Of a DNA stretch of 14,059 nt, positions 7,073-14,041 are shown one piece after another; positions within the stretch are counted from its first letter, which is position 1; the number at the start of each line of letters is the position of its first letter. The notes beneath the pieces are model-generated. The model was not told where the DNA came from. It ran no database searches and was given only the letters and a program-made list of their open reading frames with translations. The DNA is taken from assembly GCA_964591605.1 (NCBI GenBank), contig CAZQEN010000198.1:1-14059 (forward strand). Direction: 5' to 3'. The translations under genes and the position numbers were made by a program. The DNA is from CAYLLT01 sp964591605 (GTDB taxonomy: Bacteria > Planctomycetota > Phycisphaerae > UBA1845 > PWPN01).

Positions 7073-7138
7073 TGTGGATGACCATCTGCGGATTGGCCAC
7101 AGCAATGCTGACTTTCATTCCGCAATCCGCAATCCACA
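7073..7138. terminator. Long inverted repeat between convergent genes, possible bidirectional terminator
   Basis: 7073-7079 pairs with 7132-7138 (7 bp), and after a 7-base bulge on the left, 7087-7095 pairs with 7123-7131 (9 bp). The 27-base loop holds a small stem, CAGC-AAT-GCTG at 7100-7110. The structure fills the space between two genes that end toward each other, the usual place for a shared terminator. It lacks a T-run on either strand, so an ordinary intrinsic terminator is not shown. The right arm is made of the heptamer repeat described separately. Confidence 0.4.
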
Positions 7139-7148
7139 ATTCGCAATG
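7111..7148 (+). repeat. Heptamer-type short tandem repeat, copy 1
   Basis: After the lead ACTTTC come four 7-bp units close to AATCCGC (7117-7144), then AATG. The tract ends 1 base before the last codon of the enolase-superfamily gene. It matches the reverse complement of 11542-11579 at 35 of 38 positions. Heptameric tandem repeats are known as dispersed elements in cyanobacterial genomes; a similar class of element here is inference. Confidence 0.8.
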
Positions 7149-7149
7149 A

Positions 7150-8322
7150 TCACAGGCGCAGCTCGATCACGCCGCTGGCCGCGTATTCGCGGAGCCGCTC
7201 GGGCCGCACGGTCACGCCCCACCCGAGTCCGGGCAGCGGCCGGGGGCGTCCGCCCCATCCGAAACGCACCGGCCGATCCACCACATCTCCCGAGAGCAGG
7301 AATCGCCCGTAGCTGCCCTCGGCGAAGCGCACGTCAGGCACGTTCTCGAGGAACCGCCGCCCCGCTGCCGACAGAATGCTCGTCTCCCCCACCATGCAGC
7401 CGAGCTGATATGCGATGCCGTTCTTGCGGCAGAAATGGGCCAGTCGGACGGCCGCCAGGAAACCGCCGTTCTTGCTGATGCGGATGTTGAACGCGTCGGC
7501 GACCTTGAGCGAGAGCAGCCGCTCCGCATCCGCCGGCGTCACCACCGACTCGTCGTGCATGATCGGCACGTTGACCTGGCGCTTGAGCGTGACCAGTTCG
7601 GTCTCCCTCCCGCGTTCAAACGGCTGCTCGACCACGGCCAGCGGGACCTCGCTGAACCGTGCGAGCCGGTCCACGGCCTCCGGCAGTTGCCAGGCGCCGT
7701 TGGCATCCAGCCGCAGCGTCGCTGCCTGCCTGTCGAGCGGGCGTCTCAGCGTCCGCGCGACGGCGAGCACGCGTTCGACGTCGTCGGCGTATCCCACCTT
7801 CAGCTTGAAGTCGCGCAGCCCGAACAGCCGCATCTTGCGCACCGACCACGGCAGACGTGCGGGCTTGTCTCCGGAAACGACACCGCTGTAGGTGACGCAC
7901 CCGATGCTGCCCGGCGCGCCGAAGCCGGGGATGCCCAGCCAGCCCATGGCCTCCGCAATCGGCCGGCCGAAGTGCCGGCTGTAGGCGTCGAGCAGGGCGA
8001 GTTCCACGCCGCAGCGGGCGGCCAGAATGATCTGCCCCAGATCGTCGTGCGTGGGCAGGGCATCGATGCGTTCGAGCGCCTCCGCGAAGCTCTCGGGGTG
8101 AAGGGTCGTCAGCTCGGCAAGCATCGGATCGCGGATGGCTTCGATCGCACTGTGGACGCTCTCTCCCGACACGTACGATCGCGGCAGGGTCTCCCCGTAT
8201 CCCAGCGTGCGGTCGGCCAGCTCGACCTCCACGACCAGCGGGTCGGCCGCGGAGCGTTCGTGCGCCGCATGCCGGAACGGCCGCCGCAGCGGAATGCTCA
8301 GCGGATACAACCGGATGCACAT
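7150..8322 (-). CDS. Enolase-superfamily enzyme, muconate cycloisomerase/dipeptide epimerase subgroup
   Basis: This 390-residue protein has the two-domain layout of the enolase superfamily: a capping domain (about 1-120) followed by a TIM barrel. Enzymes of this group abstract a proton alpha to a carboxylate, giving a metal-bound enolate. Key residues are visible: K-x-K with Lys173 and Lys175 (DFKLKVG), the metal ligands Asp206 (in LRLDANGAW), Glu232 (VVEQPF) and Asp257 (MHDES), and the opposite catalytic Lys284 (RISKNGG). Lysines on both sides of the barrel are the mark of the MLE subgroup (muconate cycloisomerase, o-succinylbenzoate synthase, dipeptide epimerase); the substrate cannot be told. 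The ATG at 8322 is preferred over an in-frame GTG at 8343, because a promoter-like pair just upstream would make the GTG version nearly leaderless. It is divergent from the transporter gene and convergent with the NagB-like gene. Confidence 0.88.
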   Translation of the reverse strand: MCIRLYPLSIPLRRPFRHAAHERSAADPLVVEVELADRTLGYGETLPRSYVSGESVHSAIEAIRDPMLAELTTLHPESFAEALERIDALPTHDDLGQIILAARCGVELALLDAYSRHFGRPIAEAMGWLGIPGFGAPGSIGCVTYSGVVSGDKPARLPWSVRKMRLFGLRDFKLKVGYADDVERVLAVARTLRRPLDRQAATLRLDANGAWQLPEAVDRLARFSEVPLAVVEQPFERGRETELVTLKRQVNVPIMHDESVVTPADAERLLSLKVADAFNIRISKNGGFLAAVRLAHFCRKNGIAYQLGCMVGETSILSAAGRRFLENVPDVRFAEGSYGRFLLSGDVVDRPVRFGWGGRPRPLPGLGWGVTVRPERLREYAASGVIELRL

Positions 8323-8350
8323 GATCTGCGAACGTCGAGCCACGACGAAG

Positions 8351-8379
8351 ATGGTAGACTTCGAGGCCAGTCAAGCCAA
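8351..8379 (-). promoter_or_regulatory. Candidate sigma-70-type promoter for the enolase-superfamily gene
   Basis: On the minus strand, TTGGCT (8374-8379) and TACCAT (8351-8356) are 17 bases apart, a normal -35/-10 arrangement with two mismatches from consensus in each hexamer. The start of transcription would fall near 8344, leaving about 22 bases before the ATG at 8322. The + strand promoter at 12643-12671 has the same -10 hexamer and spacing. Confidence 0.45.
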
Positions 8380-8505
8380 GACCGCGCCGGTCCGCCTATG
8401 GTCAGCCGCGGACCCGTCGGTTATCGTGTCCCCTTCGCGCTGCCCGGCCCTGACCGCCATGGCATCACGACGCTGGGCGTATCGCCTCTCGACGAGGAGC
8501 TGGTT

Positions 8506-9894
8506 TTGGCCGATCCAGTCACGCCACACTACGCATCCGCCCAGCCCGGACATCCGCGCGGCTTTCGTCCCCGCCGGGGGCGGAACTGGTTCTTTGTCGG
8601 GCTCACCTACGCGGGCTACTACGTCAACCGATACAACCTGTCGTTCGCGAGCACGGACCTCTGCCGGACGTTCGAGTTCTCGAACCGCGACTACGGCCTG
8701 ATCCAGACAGGGCGCAACTGGGCGTATGCGATCGGCCAGTTCTGGAACGGCCTCTTGGCCGACCGGCTGGGCGGGCGGCTCTCGATGGCCATCGGCGGGT
8801 ACGGCACGGCGGTGCTGAACGTGCTGTTTGGCCTGGGCTTCTACTTTCAGTCGTTCGGCCGCGCCACCACGATGCTCCTGGGCTTCGTCATGATCCGTTC
8901 GATCGACGGCTACATTCAGGCGTTCGGCGCGCCCGGCATGGTGAAGATGAACGCGGCGTGGTTCGCCCGATCCGAGCGCGGGCGGTTCGCGGGCATTTTC
9001 GGGCTCATGATCAACCTCGGCCGCTTCATCAACAACACGCTCTCACCGGCCCTGCTGGCCGGTTTTGTCTTCTGGGGGCACCGTATTCCGAAGGGGAGCT
9101 GGCAATACGTCTTCTTCGTGCCCGCGTGCATCATCGTCCTCGTCACCACCCTGATGCTTCTCCTGACCACCAACACTCCTGACGAAGCGGGCTATCCCGA
9201 CGCGGTACCCCGCGAGCCCGCGGACGGAACCGACGATACCCCCCTGCCGCTGCGGGTCGTCTTCTCGACCATCGTGCGCAATGAGTTCGTGTGGCTCACG
9301 GCGTGGGCTTACTTCTGCACCGGCGTCGTGCGCTACGGCGTCGATGACTGGTTTCCCAAGTACTTCCGCGAGGCCCGCCACATCTCCCTCGAGTCGCACA
9401 GCTTTCAGATCGTCGCCTGGATGATCCCGCTGGTGGCGACGCTGGGGTCGATCGCCTCGGGCTACGTCTCCGACCTGTGGTTCAAGGGACGGCGGGCGCC
9501 GGTCGCGGCGTTCCTGTACTTCATCGAGACGTGCATCATCCTCATCGGGGCGCAGGCCACGTCGCTGTGGGCGGTCTGCACGGCGCTCATCCTGATCGCG
9601 TTCACGTGCAACGCAACGCACTCGATTCTGGGCACGGCGGCGGCCATGGACATCGGCGGGCGCAAGATGGCCGGCTTTGCCGCGGGGGTCATCGATTCGT
9701 GGCAGTACATCGGCGCGGGCCTGGCGGGCGTGGGGATCGGGACGCTCATCGATCATTTCGGCTGGGGTGCGTGGCTCTACGGCATGGCCGGCTTCGGCGT
9801 TCTGGGCGGCATCCTGATGCTGATCATGCGGCTGCGGGAGAACCGCCTCGGCCGGGTCCAGCCGACCACCGTGGAGATCCAGCAGTCCGCCTAA
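8506..9894 (+). CDS. MFS transporter, organophosphate:phosphate antiporter (OPA)-like
   Basis: This 462-residue membrane protein has about 12 hydrophobic segments and a loop between the halves near residues 225-245. The N-terminal part, with G-Y-Y-V-N-R-Y-N-L-S in the first helix region and L-L-A-D-R-L-G-G-R between helices 2 and 3, is typical of the GlpT/UhpT group that exchanges organic phosphates such as glycerol-3-phosphate or hexose-6-phosphate for inorganic phosphate. The substrate cannot be told. The reading frame is open far upstream, over the antisense enolase-superfamily gene, but that part is not transporter-like. I choose TTG at 8506 because GAGGAG at 8494-8499 lies 6 bases upstream and the length then fits the family; an ATG at 8398 would add 36 poorly placed residues. 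Its stop overlaps the stop of the convergent flavin oxidoreductase gene. Divergent expression from the enolase-superfamily gene suggests a linked role in uptake and use of a carboxylated or phosphorylated compound, which is inference. Confidence 0.85.
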   Translation: MADPVTPHYASAQPGHPRGFRPRRGRNWFFVGLTYAGYYVNRYNLSFASTDLCRTFEFSNRDYGLIQTGRNWAYAIGQFWNGLLADRLGGRLSMAIGGYGTAVLNVLFGLGFYFQSFGRATTMLLGFVMIRSIDGYIQAFGAPGMVKMNAAWFARSERGRFAGIFGLMINLGRFINNTLSPALLAGFVFWGHRIPKGSWQYVFFVPACIIVLVTTLMLLLTTNTPDEAGYPDAVPREPADGTDDTPLPLRVVFSTIVRNEFVWLTAWAYFCTGVVRYGVDDWFPKYFREARHISLESHSFQIVAWMIPLVATLGSIASGYVSDLWFKGRRAPVAAFLYFIETCIILIGAQATSLWAVCTALILIAFTCNATHSILGTAAAMDIGGRKMAGFAAGVIDSWQYIGAGLAGVGIGTLIDHFGWGAWLYGMAGFGVLGGILMLIMRLRENRLGRVQPTTVEIQQSA

Positions 9895-11372
9895 CCCTCC
9901 ACCCGCTTCAAGTCGCGGAGCTGACGGCCCGGCTCCGAGTTCTTATAGGCATCGTCGAGGGGAAAGCACCCGCTGATGAGGCCCTTGCGCGGGCCGGTGG
10001 TGCAGTCGCTGAACGTGCGGCAGATGCGCCTGGTGTCGAGGACGCCGGTGGTGAGCGCATCGAGCGGGAGCTGCGGATAGCTCAGGACCATCCGGCCGAT
10101 GCCCACCAGGTCCGCCCAGCCCTCGCGCACGATGGCCTGGGCGGCCAGCGGCAGAAGCTCCTGAAGGTACGAATAGCCTGTTCCGACCAGGACCAGCTCG
10201 GGGAAACGCTCCTTGAGCTGCCGCACCACGCCGATCTGCCGGGCCACGCCCACGAGCGGGTCCTCGGGCGGCTGGTAGCCGTCAGAGGGCGGATAGAACG
10301 CCGGCCGCTGAATGTGCGGGTTGTAGTAAGGGCTCCCGCACGTGATGTTGACCACGCGCACGCCCAGCGAGCTGAGCATCCGCAGAAACGCGATCGGCTC
10401 GGTGAGGTCGTAGCGCAGCGGGTCGCCTGGATCGACGCCGAACGCGTATCGATAGGGAAGGCAGTCCGTGTAATTCATCGGCCGGCCGAGGCCCTTCTTG
10501 CGGCCGATGCGTGTGGCCGGATCATCCTCGAAAGGAACGAGGTCGAACGCGCTGAGCCGCACGCCGATGCCCAGGCCGGGGCAGGCGTCGCGCACGCGGC
10601 CGACAAGATCGCGGATGAACCGCGTGCGATTCTCGAAGGACCCCCCGAACACCCCCGGCCGCACGAAACCGCTCAGCAGCTCGTGCCCCAGATACCCGTG
10701 GCAGCACTTGAGATCGACGAAATCGAAGCCCGCGCTGGCCGCGAGCCGGGCGGCCGCCACGAAATCGTCCATCAGCCGCCACAGATCGTCATCGCTCAGC
10801 AGAACCGAGTCGTCGTCCGGACGAATCCCGAATTTGGCGTCCAGGAGCGGGTGATGGTAGGCAATCCGCGGTTCGAGGCGTGTGTTGTCGTTGGGCTTGC
10901 AGAACCGCCCCGAGTGCGTGAGTTGCAGGCCGATGACCAGGTCGTCGGCGCTGCCGCACGCCTCGCGGTGGGCGGCGACGGCGATGTCGCGCAGCCCGGC
11001 GATCGCGCGGACCGTCTGCGCGCTGATCATGAGCTGGTTGGCGTTGGCCCGCCCGTCGTGGCGGACGGCCACGGCCTCGCCGCCCCAGATCAGTTTCGCC
11101 CCGGACAGGCCGAAATGCCGCCACCGCCGGCGTGTCCAGTCGCTCGGAGCCCCCTCCAGCGTGCCGTCCCACCCTTCCATGGGATGGACACACCAACGGT
11201 TGGTGATCCGCCGGCCTAAGACCTCGATCGGGGCCGCCAGGGGCGAGCCCGCCGCGGCGGTGAGGATCTCGTCATCGCAGGGGATCGAGCAACCGAGCTG
11301 GTCGCACCGGTCCCGCAGCGCCTGGGCCGATCGAAACTGGCTGACCTTAGGATACACCGGAAGCTCAGGCAT
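9891..11372 (-). CDS. Old Yellow Enzyme-family NADH:flavin oxidoreductase
   Basis: This 493-residue protein has the FMN-binding TIM barrel of the Old Yellow Enzyme family, which reduces activated C=C bonds with NAD(P)H. Visible family motifs are HPMEGWDG (63-70), QLTHSGR (150-156), CHGYLGHELL (224-233), FGGSFENRTRF (242-252) and the phosphate-binding end of the barrel (about 396-428). In most members the substrate-binding pair is H-x-x-H/N; here it is Lys222-Cys-Cys-His225, so the first His is replaced by Lys. Near the C-terminus Cys451, Cys457 and Cys469 recall the four-Cys 4Fe-4S motif of 2,4-dienoyl-CoA reductase, but one Cys is replaced by Phe454 and the spacing is one short. There is no second flavin/NAD domain. 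The ATG at 11372 has AGGA 5 bases upstream, and a TATACT box precedes it; 29 more upstream in-frame residues are not needed. The gene is tail to tail with the transporter, sharing CTAA at 9891-9894. Confidence 0.88.
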   Translation of the reverse strand: MPELPVYPKVSQFRSAQALRDRCDQLGCSIPCDDEILTAAAGSPLAAPIEVLGRRITNRWCVHPMEGWDGTLEGAPSDWTRRRWRHFGLSGAKLIWGGEAVAVRHDGRANANQLMISAQTVRAIAGLRDIAVAAHREACGSADDLVIGLQLTHSGRFCKPNDNTRLEPRIAYHHPLLDAKFGIRPDDDSVLLSDDDLWRLMDDFVAAARLAASAGFDFVDLKCCHGYLGHELLSGFVRPGVFGGSFENRTRFIRDLVGRVRDACPGLGIGVRLSAFDLVPFEDDPATRIGRKKGLGRPMNYTDCLPYRYAFGVDPGDPLRYDLTEPIAFLRMLSSLGVRVVNITCGSPYYNPHIQRPAFYPPSDGYQPPEDPLVGVARQIGVVRQLKERFPELVLVGTGYSYLQELLPLAAQAIVREGWADLVGIGRMVLSYPQLPLDALTTGVLDTRRICRTFSDCTTGPRKGLISGCFPLDDAYKNSEPGRQLRDLKRVEG

Positions 11373-11400
11373 GAACGTCCTTTCCTCGCAGCGGGTTACA

Positions 11401-11406
11401 AGTATA
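11401..11406 (-). promoter_or_regulatory. Candidate -10 box (TATACT) for the oxidoreductase gene
   Basis: Read on the minus strand the hexamer is TATACT, one base from consensus. A weak -35 candidate, CTGTCG, sits 18 bases upstream. Transcription would begin near 11394, about 22 bases before the ATG at 11372, with the ribosome binding site inside that leader. Confidence 0.4.
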
Positions 11407-11541
11407 TGCCCGCCCGCTTCACCGCGACAGCCCGGCATCCCGCCGTGCAACCCCGGCAAACATGAGCCACACGCCCGCTGACGCGGAGGGAGCCTGACGG
11501 GAGAGGGGAGGAACGACGGACGATGGGCGGCGGGGTTGCGA

Positions 11542-11579
11542 CATTGCGGATTTCGGATTGCGGATTGCGGAATGAAAGT
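11542..11579 (-). repeat. Heptamer-type short tandem repeat, copy 2 (inverted)
   Basis: On the + strand four units close to GCGGATT fill 11546-11573, followed by GAAAGT. The reverse complement agrees with 7111-7148 at 35 of 38 positions, including the ACTTTC lead. On the minus strand both copies also have GACCATC about 26-31 bases before that lead, so the repeated element may be longer than the heptamers. Confidence 0.8.
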
Positions 11580-11636
11580 GCGCGGTGTCTTTGCTTCCGA
11601 TGGTCGGTTGCCGCTGACTGCTCGATAGCCGGGCGC

Positions 11637-11688
11637 GGCGATGGGGATCGGACATCGAGATTTGAACTGACGCTAATCCCGAATCGCC
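11637..11688. terminator. Imperfect inverted repeat downstream of the PEP-CTERM gene
   Basis: 11637-11642 pairs with 11683-11688 (GGCGAT/ATCGCC), and 11644-11648 pairs with 11676-11680 (GGGAT/ATCCC), separated by small bulges and a 27-base loop. A TTTT run follows on the + strand (11689-11692). The PEP-CTERM gene ends just outside it but is on the minus strand, where no T-run follows, so a terminator role for that gene is uncertain. Confidence 0.3.
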
Positions 11689-11709
11689 TTTTAATACCTC
11701 TGATTCTGT

Positions 11710-12411
11710 TCAGTTCTGGAACCAGTCGCGTCTCGTGGTTTTTCCCGCAAGGCCAAGACTGAGGAGGATGAACGCCAGCGTGCCGGGTTCCGGTATCGTG
11801 GAGAGCTGGAACGCCATATCGAAGCCGAATCGACGTTCCCGGTCTGCCTGGCCAGGGCCGGCTACCGCTGTGCGTTCGTCTTCGGCCGTCGCGCCCCTCC
11901 AGCCGAAGATCGAATCCAGGCCACCGAATTGAACGATCTCAAGCCAATACGGCGTTTGGGCGTCAAGGAACACCGGCGTCGGGAGTACTGCCGCGAACTG
12001 ATACTCTGTTACAATCTCTATGCCACCGGGAATGATGGCCGGAACCTGCGGATTGAGCCCCGTCGCTGCTCGTGGAGGATTCAAGATGTTCTGTTCAACG
12101 AGTAAATTGCCGGGCAAGCCGTCCAGTGCCCGTGAGTCGTAGAACCGCATCCTCATGCTGTCCATGCTGGGCACCACGTCGAAATAGTAATAACCCCACC
12201 ACGAGACGTGTCGGACGGTCACCGCTGCATCAAGCACGATGTTGTCGGCCGTCTGCTGGGACTGCAGGGCACGCGGCGGGCCAATTGCGGTATCGCTGAA
12301 CCACCCATAGATCCGATTGGCCGAGTGATCGACCACGATCCCATCATCGGCCGCTGCCTCAAACGTCAGAGCCAGCGAAAAACCGATCAGTATCTTCCAT
12401 CGAAGACCCAT
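11710..12411 (-). CDS. PEP-CTERM sorting-signal protein
   Basis: This 233-residue exported protein has a signal peptide (about 1-21, ending A-A-A before Asp-Asp) and a C-terminal PEP-CTERM signal: Pro207-Glu208-Pro209, then a hydrophobic helix (about 211-224) and a basic end with Arg227-Arg228. Such tails are recognised by exosortase, which cleaves near PEP and hands the protein to the cell surface or extracellular matrix. The middle (22-200) is rich in Trp, Tyr, Asp and beta-type residues and resembles the lectin-like domains often found in this group, but I cannot name a domain. No exosortase gene is in the window. The ATG at 12411 is followed at once by a normal signal peptide. Ribosome binding is weak (AAGG about 10 bases upstream). 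A promoter-like pair lies at 12586-12613 on the same strand. Confidence 0.88.
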   Translation of the reverse strand: MGLRWKILIGFSLALTFEAAADDGIVVDHSANRIYGWFSDTAIGPPRALQSQQTADNIVLDAAVTVRHVSWWGYYYFDVVPSMDSMRMRFYDSRALDGLPGNLLVEQNILNPPRAATGLNPQVPAIIPGGIEIVTEYQFAAVLPTPVFLDAQTPYWLEIVQFGGLDSIFGWRGATAEDERTAVAGPGQADRERRFGFDMAFQLSTIPEPGTLAFILLSLGLAGKTTRRDWFQN

Positions 12412-12585
12412 GACACCGCACCTTCGTGTTCGACGCTGCGCCGCCCAGGGCCGCGAGCGTCACGAGAAAAGGAATGAATGATTCAGCTTCGCTCCAAGGC
12501 GCCCCGTGCGGTGCGGCGCGGACTTTCCTGCGGGCCTGGAGTCGGCGGCAGGCGAGAGGCAGGATGGAACCCCGTTGCTGCTTCC

Positions 12586-12613
12586 ATTCTACACTGACCA
12601 GTTGGCCGGTCAA
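12586..12613 (-). promoter_or_regulatory. Candidate promoter for the PEP-CTERM gene
   Basis: On the minus strand TTGACC (12608-12613) and TAGAAT (12586-12591) are 16 bases apart; each has one mismatch from the sigma-70 consensus. The transcript would start near 12579 and carry a leader of about 168 bases to the ATG at 12411. Confidence 0.55.
12595..12612. promoter_or_regulatory. Imperfect palindrome inside the minus-strand promoter, possible operator
   Basis: TGACC and GGTCA arms face each other in an 18-base span with 6 of 9 positions symmetric. The element covers much of the spacer and part of the -35 box of the PEP-CTERM promoter, where a repressor would act. No second copy was noticed, and no regulator gene is nearby. 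Confidence 0.2.
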
Positions 12614-12642
12614 GCCGGATTTGCCGCCGGTTGAATCAGGTC

Positions 12643-12671
12643 TTGCACCGGCACGCCGTTTGGGATACCAT
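12643..12671 (+). promoter_or_regulatory. Candidate promoter for the Gly-rich dockerin-like gene
   Basis: TTGCAC (12643-12648) and TACCAT (12666-12671) are separated by exactly 17 bases; each hexamer has two mismatches or fewer from consensus. The transcript would begin near 12678, leaving a leader of about 170 bases to the ATG at 12851. Confidence 0.5.
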
Positions 12672-12850
12672 TTCTTGGGTGGGGGATACATTTCGGCGCT
12701 TGCGTTTTTTCATGCACAGTGTCTTTTGGGATGCCGCGTGGCCGGGAGCGGCACGGACCGTATGTTCGGCAGAACGCTCGTCATGGGCGTCGCCCGGCGG
12801 CGGTGGCTGCGCGGACCTCCCTCCGCTGCCGGCAAGGCGGGGAAAAACGC

Positions 12851-14041
12851 ATGCGAACCTTCACATCATGGCCTTCCGCGATTTCGTCAATGCTCCTGCT
12901 GGCCTCTCCCGCGGTCGGCGAACGAGTCGTCTCTGATGGCAGCGACGGGCCCTTTCATCCGACCGGCAGCCAGACCATCAATCTCCAGAACGTCGCTCCG
13001 GACGGCGTGTTCAACTACACGACCATTCACATCCCCGCCAATGTGACCATCGCCTTCGCGAACAATACGCTCAACACGCCGGTGTTTCTCTGCGCGACCG
13101 GTGACGTGCTCATCGAGGGAACCATCAACGTCTCGGGCAAGGCCTTCAACCGCACACCCGGCCCGGGCGGATGGCTGGGCGGGCTCCACAGCCCCAATTC
13201 CGGTGGATACGCGGGTTTCGGCCTCTCCCCTGGCCTGGGCGGACCGCCGCCAGCCGGGCATGGCAATGCCGGCGGAGGAGCCGGCATGGCGACGCCCGGC
13301 CTGATCGCCACTTCGCGCACCGGCGCCAATCCCGGACAACCCGGTCCCGCGATTCCCCGCCCCAGCCTGCTGGCCGGCATGACCGGCGGCGGCGGATCCG
13401 GAGGCGGTGGAGGAGGCGGACGCCTCTTCTTCGGAGTGGACATCCCCGGCGGCGATGGCGGAGGAGGAGCGGGCGGCCTGCAGATTTCGAGCCTCGGCCA
13501 GCTCACCATCACCGGCAAGCTCCTGGCCGACGGCGGCCATGGAGGGTGGGCCTTCGCCAACGTCGGCGCCCACGGCGGCCCCGGCGGCGGCGGCGCCGGC
13601 GGCAACATCGAGCTGTACGCATCGCAGGTCACGCTGGGGCCGGCGGCCATCGTCGAGGCCATCGGAGGCGCCGGCGGGGGTCTGAGCACCGAGCCGGTGT
13701 CCCGTGATCCGTTCTTCTATTCCAGCGGTGCCAACGGGGGTCAGGGCTACCTGTTCATCTGCGCCGGCCAGACCAGCATCGACACCGGCGCCACCTTGAC
13801 CATCACCCTGCAACAATCGACGGCCGAGGCCCCCGCCGATTTCGACGACGACGGCGACGTCGATATCGAGGATGCCGCAGCCTTCCGCGACTGCGCCTCC
13901 GGCGCCAACGTGCCCTTCGTCGGCAACTGCGCCCAGGCCGATTTCGATCACGACCTGGATGTCGATCCCGACGACTTCGGCATCTTCCAGCGCTGCTTCA
14001 GCGGCGAGAACACCCCCGCCGACCCCTGCTGCGGCATGTAA
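12851..14041 (+). CDS. Secreted Gly-rich protein with a C-terminal dockerin-like/EF-hand pair
   Basis: This 396-residue protein begins with a signal peptide (about 1-23, ending A-V-G before Glu24). Residues 24-100 look like beta strands, and about 100-300 are very rich in Gly (one run of G-rich sequence near 178-190) with repeated short beta stretches, suggesting a beta-solenoid-like surface protein. The C-terminal part (329-396) has two Asp-rich calcium-binding loops, D-F-D-D-D-G-D-V-D at 330-338 and D-F-D-H-D-L-D-V-D at 364-372, each followed by helix and Cys residues (348, 360, 382, 393, 394). Paired loops of this kind resemble type I dockerins and are frequent at the ends of planctomycete exported proteins. 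No cohesin is in view, so attachment or calcium stabilisation are both possible. The ATG at 12851 is chosen because the signal peptide starts there and a GGGGA lies 7 bases upstream. The longer frame from 12719 is not supported. Confidence 0.85.
   Translation: MRTFTSWPSAISSMLLLASPAVGERVVSDGSDGPFHPTGSQTINLQNVAPDGVFNYTTIHIPANVTIAFANNTLNTPVFLCATGDVLIEGTINVSGKAFNRTPGPGGWLGGLHSPNSGGYAGFGLSPGLGGPPPAGHGNAGGGAGMATPGLIATSRTGANPGQPGPAIPRPSLLAGMTGGGGSGGGGGGGRLFFGVDIPGGDGGGGAGGLQISSLGQLTITGKLLADGGHGGWAFANVGAHGGPGGGGAGGNIELYASQVTLGPAAIVEAIGGAGGGLSTEPVSRDPFFYSSGANGGQGYLFICAGQTSIDTGATLTITLQQSTAEAPADFDDDGDVDIEDAAAFRDCASGANVPFVGNCAQADFDHDLDVDPDDFGIFQRCFSGENTPADPCCGM

Larger units (their letters stand above)
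11373..11709. other. Non-coding stretch between the oxidoreductase and PEP-CTERM genes
   Basis: This 337-base stretch holds, in order, the promoter-like box for the oxidoreductase gene, the second heptamer repeat copy (11542-11579), and a long imperfect inverted repeat (11637-11688). The short ORFs here have no ribosome binding site and no family resemblance. I see no RNA gene: the minus-strand GTTCAAATC resembles a tRNA T-loop, but no acceptor or anticodon stem surrounds it. Confidence 0.6.
12412..12850. other. Divergent regulatory region between two exported-protein genes
   Basis: This 439-base stretch holds back-to-back promoter-like sequences, each followed by a leader of about 170 bases. 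The + strand leader contains a small hairpin, TGCCGC (12732-12737) with GCGGCA (12748-12753), loop 10. ORFs crossing the region lack ribosome binding sites and family features, and I see no gene. Confidence 0.55.

Noticed and set aside
7111..7148. CRISPR array
   Set aside because: The units are 7 bp and directly adjacent, with no spacers and no cas genes nearby.
7435..8505. Upstream extension of the transporter frame, up to 357 extra residues
   Set aside because: It runs antisense through the enolase-superfamily active-site coding region, and the extra residues are hydrophilic and unlike the transporter family.
9477..11219. Plus-strand ORF of 580 codons across the transporter end and the oxidoreductase
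   Set aside because: It is out of frame with the transporter and antisense to clear Old Yellow Enzyme motifs; the composition is Arg/Ala/Gly-rich.
11649..11690. tRNA-like T-loop sequence (GTTCAAATC on the minus strand)
   Set aside because: No acceptor, D or anticodon stem could be drawn around it, so it is not a tRNA or tmRNA end.
12887..13951. Minus-strand ORF of 354 codons opposite the Gly-rich protein
   Set aside because: It is the complement of Gly-rich codons, giving Ala/Gly-rich translation; the + strand frame has a signal peptide and calcium-binding loops.
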